From: Paraspadella gotoi
Lineage: Eukaryota > Chaetognatha
Assembly: GCA_051294375.1 (NCBI GenBank)
Contig: CM119269.1
Span: forward strand, 770,272-834,271
Direction: 5' to 3'
DNA: 64,000 bases
A model generated the notes under the pieces. That model was not told the origin of the DNA and searched no databases. It worked only from the letters and a program-made list of their open reading frames with translations. The translations under genes were made by a program, and so were the position numbers. Below, in pieces: positions 12,001-24,571 of the stretch (positions are counted from its first letter, which is position 1; each line of letters starts with the position of its first letter).

Positions 12001-15000
12001 CCCACAGTCGAAACGATGACCCGATTCTTGCTACAATGATTTCCAATATCTCTATCTATCCCCGACCGGGTCCCAGAATCCCCTCTAGGTCCAGTGGGGA
12101 ACCCCCACAGCCATTTTTGCTCCATCCTCCAACTCTCAAGCCTCTCCAAAGAATGTCCATCCGAGCAGCGCCAAATAACTTTCCCACCCGAATACCTTGG
12201 CTCTTCGATTTCCATAAATTCTACCCTCGCGGATTCGACCAAGCAAGAGATATTTCTTCCTCTAAAATTCTTTCATTGTTTTGTTTTTGTTTCTTTCATG
12301 TTTTGTTTGTTACGTTTCTTCTCGCATCGTTTTTTTTTTCCCCTCGTTTGTACGCGAAAAATCTTTTTTTTTAACAATATCCCGCCATTATATCGCTTTA
12401 AATTTCTTTTTTTCTCGGCGGATTTATTACTATTTTTTTTTTTATTTATGCGATGACGTATTTATTTTAACTAGTCCTCGTTCGTGACTTTTTGTGATCA
12501 TTCGTGAGAACATATGATTGTTTTCTTTGCCCTTAAAAATCCCCGCGTCCTAAAAATCTTCTTCAGTCTGTTTTAAGTTAATTGTCTTTCACAAACTTAA
12601 ATGTCACAATTCGCCATCAGTAAAAATTCTGCCTTTACTCTCGATATGGTATGGTCCTTTTTTTTTTTAAATGTTGCCGATATTTCTCGGATACGTCTTC
12701 GTGCCTTGTTACGATTACTGTAAAAATAATAAATATTTACCAAAAAAAAAAAAGAGTTGTCTCGTTTTTCAAAATATGAAGGGTCGCAGGTAAAAGTTGG
12801 CGTCTTTGAGCTAGACCGATAAATCTTCACCAAATTACATTTGTTCTTTCTTCGTTCTAGGTGAGGTTGTTTTGAGTCGACCAATATCAATCGTTTAGAA
12901 GAATACTCGAATTATCGGAATAGTTACGATTTAGTTTGAGCCACCAGAAGAAAAAAAAAAAGCTAAGAAGGATTCTGAATAATCAAAAAACATGTGTTAA
13001 GGTAGTTTTTTGCTGAACGTTAAAAAAAAAAGAAATGCGAGCGTGATGGTCTTGCTTGTGTTTGTGGGCTGACCTCTAATAAAATGTCAGAAGGAATGAA
13101 AAGTAAGCGAAAGAATCATTTGTAAAAACTAAAACATTCTTATAATTCGGTAAGAAAACGTTAAATTTTATTTTTAGTGAGAAGATATTTTTTTTGGGGG
13201 GCTGAAATTTTTTTTTTATAATAAGAAAATAACTCAAAATGAAAAAAAAGACGCATACGCAGAGACACAATATTTTTATCAAGTTTACAAACTTTTTCTC
13301 CAATATTTTCAAAGCTTGTGATGAGTCACTGGGTTTTTTTTTCTGACTGGTTTTGCATAATGATGTTGCTTCGGTTTTAGAAGTATTAAGGAGTAAAGAC
13401 CTTCGTAGCGAATACATATTTAGTTGTGACTACTTGTCTAGACTGAGAAAAAAAATCAGTCATGATCAGAAAAGGGTGAATAAGCTCGAGTATGATTAAG
13501 AAGACAATTATGAAGTAATGTAGTGACTAGTAATGTAAATAAATTACGTATATTTTATACAATTTACATATAAGAGACAACTATATTTATCACCTTTTAG
13601 TTGAATCTTCTCACATATTTTAATTATCTTCATTATAACTGTATTTCTTTTAGACGGTTTTTAAATCGTTCGTTAGAAATAGTACATAACATTAAAATTC
13701 TACTATTAAACAGAATATGCATATTATATTCTCTTTTTTTTTCGTCGTAATCGCAAACGAGAGGAAAGAATAGATCTGTGATCTTTCACGATTGTGGGTG
13801 ATAACTGATAAGACTTAGATAAGATCTTCACGATTTCCTTCGATTGTCCAAGACTCGATCTCCAATTTTCGATCTCAATTTCTCACCCGCGGATCCCACC
13901 TTTGGCATCCATTCCTCTTTCCCTCGGCTTTTGCGATCTCGGGCAAATGGACCGCTCTCTTTACCCATTTCCAATGAAGGCTTTTCCATCATTGCGTTTT
14001 GCCGTTTGCATTTGCCGTTAGCCCTTTGATCGCTGCCCTTTGCCTTTTCCCCTTTTGCCATTTTCCTCGGCAATTGTCCCCTTTTAACATGGCCATGGCT
14101 GGCGCTCCACCCGCTCACCTTACTCTTTCATCTTCACCATGTATCCTTGCTCACCCTGTATCCATACTCACTCTGTATCCTGCTCACCCATATCTCCCTT
14201 TTTACTTCCCTTCGCCCTGACTCCCAAAATATGCCCAACTCCCCACCCTCCACTCCCAAACGCTCCCCCCCCAACCGCCCGACTCGAATATATTAAACTT
14301 CTCACGCGTTCGGGTTCGAATCCCCCGCTCATTACTTTTTTTTCTCTCTCTCTCTCTGTATTACTTTTTTTTGTCCCTAATCCAAAAAGATTTTTCCCTC
14401 TTCCTCCTTTTCTTCCTCCTCCCCTCCTCTTCTCCTCTTCCTCATCCCCTGATCGTCGTGGCGGGACTGTTTAGTCCGGGCATTAAAGCTTTAGAAGAGA
14501 GAGAGGGAGAGAGAGGGGAGAGAGAGAGAGAAAGAGAGAGACGGCTCATTTTATCCTCGAAACATTTTCTTTTTCGCAAAAAAGTTCTCTGTCTCGGGAA
14601 AAAGGAGGGAAAAAAGAAAAAATGTTAAAATTTTTTTTTTTAAATTTTTCGCTTACGGTTTTTTATGTGTCAACCTAATTTTTTTTTTTAGTTGTATCGC
14701 AACCTTTTTTTAACGTTTTTAACTTCGTCGTTGTCGTTATCCAAAGCGCCTAATCATCGTCGTACTCATCAAAAAAAATTATTTAACCCGATTTTAAGAA
14801 GAAAAGTGAGACTGGAAAATGCGATACAGACATTAAAAAAAAAAATGAGAAATTAAAAAAAATTAGAAACACAAAAAAATTAAGAGAAGCGCCTGAAAAG
14901 AAAACCGGCAAAAGAAAACCGGCAAAAGAAAACGGCAAAAGAAAACGGCATTCTCCGGCTTTTTTGCTGACAATTTACTTTTAACTCGTTTTAATAAAAC

Positions 15001-15202
15001 TTTTATCTTTTTTCTTTCTACGAGAAAAAAAATATAAAAAATAAAAGAATCCGGCTTTTTTTTTTTTGTGTGTGTGTATTTTTTTTTCTCTCTTTGGCGA
15101 AGAGAACTGAACATTGAACATCGCTCTTCGCGATGTGGAGCGCGTTTCTCATTTTCGGCGGCGAGAGAGACTTTTCGGGTTTCTGTTTTTTGAGAATAAA
15201 TA
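9035..15202. repeat. Copy B of the 6.2 kb duplication, rich in 1-base indels; probable assembly duplicate
   Basis: The order of landmarks is the same as in copy A (ACATA repeat, poly-purine tracts, terminal exon, C-rich block, GA tract). Differences are mainly single-base insertions and deletions scattered through coding and non-coding sequence alike. True paralogues would show substitutions and coding constraint. A 25-N gap sits just downstream (15409-15433). The pattern resembles long-read gap filling or an unmerged haplotype. Confidence 0.85.
10943..12265 (+). pseudogene. Frameshifted copy of the terminal exon
   Basis: This matches 4705-6033 nearly base for base but has many single-base indels, so no frame stays open. 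An early example is GGAGGGATTCC here against GGAGAGGGATTCC in copy A. I would not count it as a second gene; it is most likely uncorrected read sequence. Confidence 0.7.
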
Positions 15203-15325
15203 CGATAAACCTGTTTATTTTTGGGAGGAGAGAACAAGTGGGATGGAGAGAGTGGGGGGAGGTAGAAAGAGAATGGGGAGAGAGAAAATGGAAGGGGAGA
15301 AAAGTAGGTTAAGGGAGGGGGTAGG

Positions 15326-15404
<79 letters not shown>

Positions 15405-15408
15405 GAAA

Positions 15409-15433
15409 NNNNNNNNNNNNNNNNNNNNNNNNN
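15409..15433. other. 25-N assembly gap
   Basis: Exactly 25 Ns just after a GA microsatellite (15328-15400). Fixed 25-N runs recur at 18149, 35395 and 51902, so this is probably a placeholder length. Confidence 0.95.
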
Positions 15434-15613
15434 ACTAGAATAAAAACTCCTCTCATTTTTCATTTCAAACTTTTTAGTGATCATCCGTCCAATACTTAGA
15501 AGACATGTTTTTTTCAACTAAAAAAAAAAATTCCCTAAAGATTAGAGAATAATAGTGAAAGTGAGAGGAAGAAAATAAGAAATCGGTGGGCGTCAACCGA
15601 AGAGTAATACAAG

Positions 15614-16625
15614 ATGGCGCCTCGTTCCGACGAAGCAGACGACGCCGACGCTGTCCCGGCGAAAACCTCGCTAGAATCGCCGGAACCAATCCGTGACGGA
15701 GCCACGTATGTTCCAATTTCGAGCGACGCACAAAATTGGGTCTCCTTTTCCATTATTCCGACGCCGCCGAAACTGAACCAACTCAGCGTCGGGCGGCGTT
15801 CTTTCGCGCCGTCGCTGACGTCGCCTTTTGCCGGCGCTGTCTTCGACGATCGCTTCTCGCTAGAAACAAATGAGCATCGGGACTCGAAAACGACAAATAA
15901 AACAAACAAAACTAATAAAACAAAAACAAACAGAACTAGTCAATTTTTAGGCGATGATTTTTTGCCGATGTTGAGTCGGAATCTCTTTCTTCGACGCCGG
16001 AGTCAAAAACGACGCCGGTTTCGAGGCGCCGTTCGTTCCCTCGCGACCGAAAATCGAGGGTCGGCGTGTCACAGACGGTTTCGGGTCGACGACTCTTTCT
16101 TTGGAGACGGCGCGTTGTCGTTCTCGCTTTTACCGTCGAACGATTCCCACTCCACTGCCGAACCGACGACCAGCTCTTCTCCCGGCTCCACTGCCAAACT
16201 TATGCCCAGCTCCTCTACCAGTTTCACTGCCAAAATTAGGACCAGCTCCACTGCCAACCTGACTAATAGCTCCTTTACTAGCGCTACTTTCAGCTCCACT
16301 GCCAACGGGGAAGTGATCCCTACCTTCCCGCCAAATCGTTCAACTCCAAATTCCCAAACCCTCCACCCTTCCGCCTGGGCCCGCTCCACCGCCCAGCCCC
16401 GATCCACCGCCCAGCCCCGCTCCAGCCCCCACCCGCTCTTCTTCGCCGCTACTCTGCTCCTCTTCTTCGTCGCTTCGTGTTTGTGTTTCGCGGCGCCGTC
16501 TGCGGCGCTGGCGGTCGTCGAAGCGGCGCCGCCGGTCGAGGCGTCGAAAGATCCAGTCTTCGTCGTCGTCGTCGTCGTCGTCGTTGTTGTCTGTCGGATT
16601 TGGAATCTCATTTCGCCGGTGCAAG
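15614..16625 (+). CDS. Possible first coding exon of a Ser/Thr-rich protein
   Basis: ATG at 15614 in a good context (AAGATGGCG) opens a frame of about 337 codons to a plausible donor (CAAG|GTAAAG) at 16625. The first 95 residues are mixed and look protein-like. Residues 175-260 are Ser/Thr/Ala-rich, with imperfect repeats of a STAKL/STANL type and an N-x-T/S sequon. A hydrophobic stretch follows (PLFFAATLLLFFVASCLCF), then a poly-Val run coded by (GTC)n. It could be a mucin-like membrane protein, but other frames are also long and GC-rich, no downstream exon is identifiable and the next kilobases are duplicated or gapped. I do not recognise a family. Confidence 0.3.
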
Positions 16626-16635
16626 GTAAAGAGGG

Positions 16636-16695
<60 letters not shown>

Positions 16696-16800
16696 TAGAG
16701 AAACGAGGAGAGGGAGGGAGAGAAGAGAAGATGGGTCGGGATTTGCAGATGTGGGAAAGGGAATGGGGAGAGGGTAATGAAAGTAAAAATAATTAGAAAA

Positions 16801-16803
<3 letters not shown>

Positions 16804-16869
<66 letters not shown>

Positions 16870-17239
16870 AGAAAGTGAGATTGAATTAGAATGAGGAGGA
16901 GGGAAAAATGTAAAAGCCAGACCTTAACCACTGTAGGCCAAAAAAAAGCTTCACGAACCATTTATTTTCGGTTGCTCCTAATTGTTCCGCCCGAAACATT
17001 CGTCCAGGTATTCTTGTTAGCGGGTTTAGTGCCTATAGTGCACATCTTTCTCTATTTTTCTCTATTTTTTAGACCCTATTATTTTCTTTCTTTCTTTCGT
17101 TCTTCTTTCTTTCTTTCCTGTTTGTTTGTTTTGTTTTTTGTTTTTTTTTTCTTTCTTTTCTTTCTTTCTTTTCTTTCTTTCTTTCTTTTCTTTTCTTTTT
17201 TCTTTCTTTCTTTCTTTCATTCTTCCTTGTTTGTTTGTT

Positions 17240-17283
<44 letters not shown>

Positions 17284-18116
17284 TTCTTTCTTTCTTTTTT
17301 TTCTAACTTTTCTTCTTTTTTTTGCCCTTTTTTTATTTCTTAAATTTAACTTTTTTTCCCTTCATAAAATGAAATGCTTCTTCATATAAAAAAAATTTTG
17401 CCAGAAGAAAATATAAATTTAAGTGAAGCTAATTAGTTCTTGTAAATCCTGTAGATCAAGAGGAATCACTTTCATCCTGAGCGCAGGAAATGGATCTGGT
17501 GAAGGAAAATCAAGAAAAAAAAAAGAATAATAAGGCCATGTTCGATCAAGATATTTAAAGGTGGTCACGAATCGATAAGACGTGAAGAAGAGTTGTATAT
17601 TAATATATAATAATCACAAAAAGGGTTTGAATTTATTAAAAAGAGGGAAACGAAAACGAAAGGGCGAAAAAAAATCAAATGAACGAATCAAAGGACGAAT
17701 GAATGATCAAAAAGGAAATTGGTTGTGGCAGGGATGAACGAGAGCGAGCGGAGTGAACGAGAGAGCGAGCGGGAGTGAACGAGAGAGCGAGCGGGAGTGA
17801 ACGAGAGAGCGAGCGGGAGTGAACAAGTAGGGGCCGGTTGATCGGGCGTCGGATGTTAAAGGATTGGACGGGGAGGGAGGGGCAGGGGGGGCATAAGAAG
17901 CGATCGTGAGTTTTGACGTGACGATGATTTATCGCGCGGCTCAAAGATCACACTTTAAAAGCGTTTCCAACTTTTCCACGGAGAAACCCTTTTTACGGCT
18001 TTTATGTGTCGTACAAATTTTTTTTCTCGTTCGGAGCATGTGGCTAAGGGGGAGGGAAATGGCGAAGTGGCGAGGAATGTTGGTAAATGTAAAAAAGTAA
18101 TTTAAAAGAAAAAAGG
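16804..18116. repeat. Duplicated 1.3 kb block, copy 1
   Basis: It begins in a (GA)n tract followed by AGATAAAGAAAGTGAGATTG, contains a (TTTC)n array and a ~22-bp GCGAGCGGGAGTGAACGAGA tandem with one more unit than copy 2, and ends at AGAAAAAAGG. It repeats at 18174-19429 beyond a 25-N gap. Confidence 0.85.
17085..17312. repeat. (TTTC)n / (CTTT)n microsatellite
   Basis: Long TTTC-type array with interruptions; repeated at 18430-18628 in the duplicate. It yields long meaningless open frames. Confidence 0.9.
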
Positions 18117-18148
18117 TGTTTTTTTTAAAACCTTTTTAAATGGTTTTT

Positions 18149-18173
18149 NNNNNNNNNNNNNNNNNNNNNNNNN
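18149..18173. other. 25-N assembly gap
   Basis: Exactly 25 Ns between the two copies of the 1.3 kb block. Confidence 0.95.
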
Positions 18174-18206
<33 letters not shown>

Positions 18207-18571
18207 AGAAAGTGAGATTGAATTAGAATGAGAGCAGGAGGGAAAAATGTAAAAGCCAGACCCTTAACCACTGTAAGGCCAAAAAAAAAGCTTCCACGAA
18301 CCCATTTATTTTTCGGTTGCTCCTAATTGTTTCCGCCCGAAACATTCGTCCAGGTATTCTTGTTAGCGGGTTTAGTGCCTATAGTGCACATCTTTCTCTA
18401 TTTTTCTCTATTTTTTAGACCCTATTATTTTCTTTCTTTCTTTCGTTCTTTCTTTCTTTCTTTCCTTGTTTGTTTGTTTGTTTTTTGTTTTTTTTTCTTT
18501 CTTTCTTTCTTTCTTTCTTTTCTTTTCTTTTTTCTTTCTTTCTTTCTTTCATTCTTCCTTGTTTGTTTGTT

Positions 18572-18623
<52 letters not shown>

Positions 18624-19429
18624 TTTTTTCTAACTTTTCTTCTTTTTTTGCCCTTTTTTTATTTCTTAAATTTAACTTTTTTTCCCTTCATAAAATGAAA
18701 TGCTTCTTCATATAAAAAAAATTTTGCCAGAAAGAAAATATAAATTTAAGTGAAGCTAATTTAGGTTCTGGTAAATCCTGTAGATCAAGAGGAATCACTT
18801 TCATCCTGAGCGCAGGGAAATGGGATCTGGTTGAAGGAAAATCAAGAAAAAAAAAAGAATAATAAGGCCATGTTCGATCAAGATATTTATAAGGTGGTCA
18901 CGAATCGATAAGACGTGAAGAAGAGTTGTATATTAATATATAATAATCAACAAAAAGGGTTTGAATTTATTAAAAAGAGGGAAACGAAACGAAAGGGCGA
19001 AAAAAATCAAATGAACGAATCAAAGGAGCGAATGAATGATCAAAAAGGAAATTGGTTGTGGCAGGGATGAACGAGAGCGAGCGGGAGTGAACGAGAGAGC
19101 GAGCGGGAGTGAACGAGAGAGCGAGCGGGAGTGAACAAGTAGGGGCCGGTTGATCGGGCGTCGGATGTTAAAGGATTGGACGGGGAGGGAGGGGCAGGGG
19201 GGGCATAGAAGCGATCGTGAGTTTTGACGTGACGATGATTTATCGCGCGGCTCAAAGATCACAACTTTAAAGAGCGTTTCCAACTTTTCCACGGAGAAAC
19301 CCTTTTTACGCTTTTATGTGTCGTACAAATTTTTTTTCTCGTTCGGAGCATGTGGCTAAGGGGGGAGGGAAATGGCGAAGTGGCGAGGAATGTTGGTAAA
19401 TTGTAAAAAAGTAATTTAAAAGAAAAAAG
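18174..19429. repeat. Duplicated 1.3 kb block, copy 2
   Basis: Same order as 16804-18116 with scattered one-base indels and shorter tandem arrays. It is bounded by the 25-N gap on the left and a 387-N gap on the right, so it is probably the same locus assembled from both sides of a gap. Confidence 0.85.
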
Positions 19430-19816
19430 NNNNNNNNNNNNNNNNNNNNNNNNNNNNNNNNNNNNNNNNNNNNNNNNNNNNNNNNNNNNNNNNNNNNNNN
19501 NNNNNNNNNNNNNNNNNNNNNNNNNNNNNNNNNNNNNNNNNNNNNNNNNNNNNNNNNNNNNNNNNNNNNNNNNNNNNNNNNNNNNNNNNNNNNNNNNNNN
19601 NNNNNNNNNNNNNNNNNNNNNNNNNNNNNNNNNNNNNNNNNNNNNNNNNNNNNNNNNNNNNNNNNNNNNNNNNNNNNNNNNNNNNNNNNNNNNNNNNNNN
19701 NNNNNNNNNNNNNNNNNNNNNNNNNNNNNNNNNNNNNNNNNNNNNNNNNNNNNNNNNNNNNNNNNNNNNNNNNNNNNNNNNNNNNNNNNNNNNNNNNNNN
19801 NNNNNNNNNNNNNNNN
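19430..19816. other. 387-N assembly gap
   Basis: Run of Ns after the second 1.3 kb copy; sequence resumes with a G run. Confidence 0.95.
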
Positions 19817-20342
19817 GGGGGGGGAGGAGTTGGTAGGGATTATGAAAACAAAAGTAAAAGCATAAAAATGATTGAAAGTTTTATTAAATTGGATAATGTT
19901 AGTCAAATGTGAGTCGCATTTTTTTAAGATTATCGTTTAATATTATTTATTAATTTAATCCCTTGTTTTATTGGTCTTACTACGCCAGGGAGACATTTTC
20001 CCGTCTTTCATTCATTAGTCGGAAAAACGATCCTCGCCGGGAGAAAAAACAAATTCCCTCCGATTCAGTTGACTGATAACGATCCTGTAAATCAGGGAAC
20101 CGATTTGCTTGTGAGACTTGAGATGTATCCGTTGCTTTCAGCTACAAAGAGTCAGTGAATGCTTAAAATTAACCAAAATTTACTGTGATCCAGTATTGAA
20201 AGGATAATTTTTTTTTAAAACTAAGAGCAAACAGATTCGCCGAGATTCGGCGTTGATATGATGGGTTTTTTTTTAAATGAAAACGTGGGGTCTGAGGTTC
20301 TTGCGGGGGTCCTTATTGAAGGTGTCGGAAACTATATTATTT

Positions 20343-20382
<40 letters not shown>

Positions 20383-21929
20383 TCAATCTATCTACGTATC
20401 TATCAATCTATCAATCAATCACTTTTTTCCTCTTCTGCGCTTTAAAAAAATTAATAAAAATTAAAATCAAAATTTAAAGACAAACAAATGAAATTAAAAG
20501 AAGGAGTCCTTCTGTTTATTAACTGCGTGTGGTTCGTTCCCCGTCCTTATCGTAAAGATGTTTACACTGTTCATAAAGTATGAGCGTCAAAATCTTTAAA
20601 AAAAACCCGAGTCGATATTTATCTTCCTAATTCAATTTTTTTTTTAATAAAGACAATTTTTCGGGAGGAGACGATGAGTACAGATCGAAATTCAAAAACC
20701 GAATCAAAGTATTTTTAAAACTGAGATGAAATAAATAAACCATTTATATACGTTTGCATGCGAAAGGATCCATTCACCAGCGTAGGACATCGCCCCGTCG
20801 GGATTGGAACGAATTGTCAATAGCGGTTTTTTTTTTGTTTCCTTCTTTTCCGTTATCGGGAAACATCTGTTTGTCTCATTGAAACTGTCAGATAGAACTC
20901 TTTTTTTACCTTTGCACCAAATTGAAATCGTCTTTTTCAATGATATTAATGTAATTCTTACTCCTTCGTAGATCTGACTGAGATTAAGTCTGATATTTGA
21001 GGATAAACGTGATAATTTTTAGGCTGATTTCCCTGTATATCTCGTAAGTCATTGGGAGAATGCTCGTAGCTATTTCGACGGTAAAGAGTGCAAATTGTTT
21101 GCACCGGGATTTTTTGTGTCTTGATGAATGAGGAAGAAGAGAGGGACGACGACGACGACGTTACGGCAACTGTACGACGTACGATCCGAGGGGCTGATTC
21201 GACGGAATAAACGACTAAGACGAACGGCGTGGTATGGTTTCTCTCCGAAATTTATCGTCACGCAAAAATGGTCCAAAAAATTAAAGATGCGCAGAAGGGT
21301 GAGATGATTTATAATAGGAAATAACTGGACATACGTGTCAAGAAAGAGAGAGAGGAGAGAGATGACGAGAGAGAGTGCAAGTGGAGAGGTAGAATGAGAT
21401 AGATGAGAGAAGAGAGAATAGGAAGAGAGTGGAGTCAACGATGAGAAGAGAGTGATGAGAGAACTCGAGTTCGTCGTCCGTTGATGACATCGTGTCAATA
21501 ATTTTGTACGAATAGAGCAGAATGAATTAAATCGGCTTGTCCAGAGTCTCCTCGTATTTCTTCATTTTGTGTATGAAGAGTGTAAGGTATTAGTCTTAAG
21601 TTGGCTTTGGCTACGTCGAGAACGTGATGAGAGAAGAGAGATGGGAATTGAGAAAGAGAGAAGGTGGAGAGCTTGAGAGAGACTGGGATAAGAAGAACTG
21701 GTACTGACGAAGAGAATGGAAGATTCGAGGTAGAGAGACGACCGAGTAGGAGAGACGAGTACGATAGCATAGATGGCTGGGCGGAACAGGCGGAGAGACA
21801 AAACCGTAGATTATGACACTTTTACGATCCTCATCTCTTCGGTCGTTCTCCTTGCGGACGCCCCGATTCTTAAACACCCTGAATCTTTGGCACCCCGATC
21901 TGATTTTGGACGTCTGAGGTTCGATTTCC

Positions 21930-22312
21930 CTTAATATTAATTAAAGTATAATGTCTGATGTGCCCTCATCCTAATAACAGTATTACGTTCCTTTATTTTA
22001 ATCACAGTATAATGTCTGATGTGCCCTCATCCTAATAACAGTATTACGTTCCTTTATCTTAATCACAGTATAATGTCTGATATGCCCTAATCCTAATAAC
22101 AGTATTACGTTCCTTTATCTTAATCACAGTATAATGTCTGATATGCCCTAATCCTAATAACAGTATTACGTTCCTTTATGTTAATCACAGTATAATGTCT
22201 GATATGCCCTAATCCTAATAACAGTATTATGTTCCTTTATCTTAATCACAGTATAATGTCTGATATCCCTTAATCCTAATAACAGTATGACGTTCCTTAA
22301 TCTTCCGCACAA
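21930..22312. repeat. 61-bp minisatellite, about 6 copies
   Basis: The unit contains GTATAATGTCTGAT, TGCCCT(A/C)ATCC and TAACAGTATTACGTTCC. The GTATAATG landmark recurs at 21946, 22007, 22068 and so on, giving an exact 61-bp period. Copies differ by few substitutions. Confidence 0.95.
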
Positions 22313-22364
22313 ATAAACGCGACTCGCTCCGATTCTATTTCCAGACTTCTCCTTCACCCACACC

Positions 22365-22386
22365 AAGCGCCCTCTCAACTCACGCC

Positions 22387-22417
<31 letters not shown>

Positions 22418-22462
22418 ACGCCCTCTCAACTCACGCCCTCTCAACTCGCCCTCTCAACTCAC
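22365..22462. repeat. Short tandem repeat of CTCAACTC / ACGCCCTCTCAACTC
   Basis: About eight copies of CTCTCAACTC units, several preceded by ACGCC, directly downstream of the 61-bp array. Confidence 0.9.
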
Positions 22463-22896
22463 GCGTCGACACCCCCCCGAGGCCTAAATTCTGTCTGGTG
22501 ATAATTGATCCTTGACCTTTGATGACCTTTGATGACCTCGATTCGAAAATTGATCCGTCGAAGTTCGTTCGTTTGACGAATTCAATAGACGCGCATCTTT
22601 CAACGCGGAGACGAATAAAGTCATCGAAAAAAAAGTTCGTCTTTGTTTAATTTCTTATCGCATCTTGGATACATATTAGACCTCGAACTCGAGACCTCTC
22701 GGCGACACACCCGCAACTTTGCATCTGGACCATCTTCGGACGTTCGACACGCGTCGTACAAATTCTCCCCAGCTTTTATCTCTCACCCACTTTGCCTTTC
22801 CCCCCACATTATTTCTCTCACCTCTCTCTCCAATTCTTCTTGCCAAAAGTCAAGTTTTGACCCAATTTACATTCGCTTTTTATCTTCTGACCACAA

Positions 22897-22929
<33 letters not shown>

Positions 22930-23194
22930 NNNNNNNNNNNNNNNNNNNNNNNNNNNNNNNNNNNNNNNNNNNNNNNNNNNNNNNNNNNNNNNNNNNNNNN
23001 NNNNNNNNNNNNNNNNNNNNNNNNNNNNNNNNNNNNNNNNNNNNNNNNNNNNNNNNNNNNNNNNNNNNNNNNNNNNNNNNNNNNNNNNNNNNNNNNNNNN
23101 NNNNNNNNNNNNNNNNNNNNNNNNNNNNNNNNNNNNNNNNNNNNNNNNNNNNNNNNNNNNNNNNNNNNNNNNNNNNNNNNNNNNNNNNNNNNNN
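22930..23194. other. 265-N assembly gap inside a (CGA)n tract
   Basis: The left edge is a perfect (CGA)n array (22902-22929), which probably broke the assembly. Confidence 0.95.
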
Positions 23195-23453
23195 ACGAAC
23201 CAGACTCCCATCACCAGTGCACCACACACCAGAGACTCCACCGTTCCAAGTTGATAAAATTCGATGTTTTTATTCCGAGTCGGATTATTTTGGTGATAAC
23301 TTTCCAAGCGGCCGAAGCCCCTGAGGTGTCGAGCCAAAAAACGATCGTATTTGTAAATCGATTTTGAAGTTCGAACTTTCCTGGCGAATCATTTTCTGGG
23401 TCATGTTTTCGCTTTTTTTATTCGATATGGGACGAGAGAGGGAGGAAATGCAT

Positions 23454-23509
<56 letters not shown>

Positions 23510-24265
23510 TGGAGTTTTGGTGAAAGGAGAGAGAGGAAAAGGTTGAGAAATCTTGATAGAGATAGGAGTAAAAATGGACTGTTGAATTCAACTGTGTGAA
23601 GTGAAGTTGTAGGAGCGAGAAATGCCTGACGCAAACGAACTTCAAAAAATTTGTTAAACAATAGACATTAGACATTTGACATCCATGAGACAATCTTACT
23701 CTTAGTATAGAAATTTGCCAAGTCTCAACGGGACATAACGAGTTTTAAACTGTAAAACTTAAAATAACCAATATAATATATACAACTAGATTTGTTAATG
23801 TCATATCCGGACATTACAGCCTGCGTTCTTCTTCTCTCGAAATCTTACTATTTTAAATAAACTTGTTTAAAGATTACGTAGACGTATTTTTTTTCTGTTT
23901 TTTATTTTTTCGCGCGAAATATAAAAGTCATAATAACTCATTTATCATCTCTTTTCGGCTTTTTTTGTTATTGTCTTTTTTTAACAAGAGAATTTTTAAA
24001 TAGGAAGATAATTGAAAGTAATTGAACGATTTTCGGTTTTTTTTCGCTCGTAAACAAAACAATTAGTCGACCACCTATCGAAGACAAAAGAAATTCCTCG
24101 AACTAGTTTAATCTTACAAAAATAAAAGAGCAACGGACCGGTTCGTTTTAGGATTGACGCTTATTAATACCGAACTGAACATTTTAAATAAATTTACTCA
24201 AATAAAATGGAAAAGTTTGGATCTCCCTTGAGATCTTTGGACGCGGCGACAACCCAGCGTCTCGA

Positions 24266-24336
<71 letters not shown>

Positions 24337-24493
24337 AAGTCTTTTCTCCCCTTAACCTTTTAACAGTTCCCCCTGGGGTAAAACTCTTCCCTTTCCAACG
24401 CTCTTCCCATGTCGCCGACAAAAAAAAGATTTCTCCCTTTCCACTTCCTTTTTTTTGTCTCTTTCTCCCCATTTTCTTCTTATTTGTCCTTTC

Positions 24494-24571
<78 letters not shown>

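Larger units (their letters stand above)
19817..22640. other. No gene confidently recognised; spacer with minisatellites
   Basis: AT-rich spacer with a (TTTC)n array at 20339-20383 and GA-rich sequence around 21330-21730. A minus-strand stretch near 20704-20940 reads RSNPDGAMSYAGEWILSHAN, which looks more protein-like than background, but I find no splice context or family for it. Confidence 0.4.

Noticed and set aside
17675-17944. Minus-strand SRSLPLALSF-type protein
   Set aside because: Generated by the ~22-bp GCGAGCGGGAGTGAACGAGA tandem repeat in the duplicated block.
22867-23337. Long open frames across the 265-N gap
   Set aside because: The N run was read as open; flanking sequence is a (CGA)n microsatellite with no coding support.
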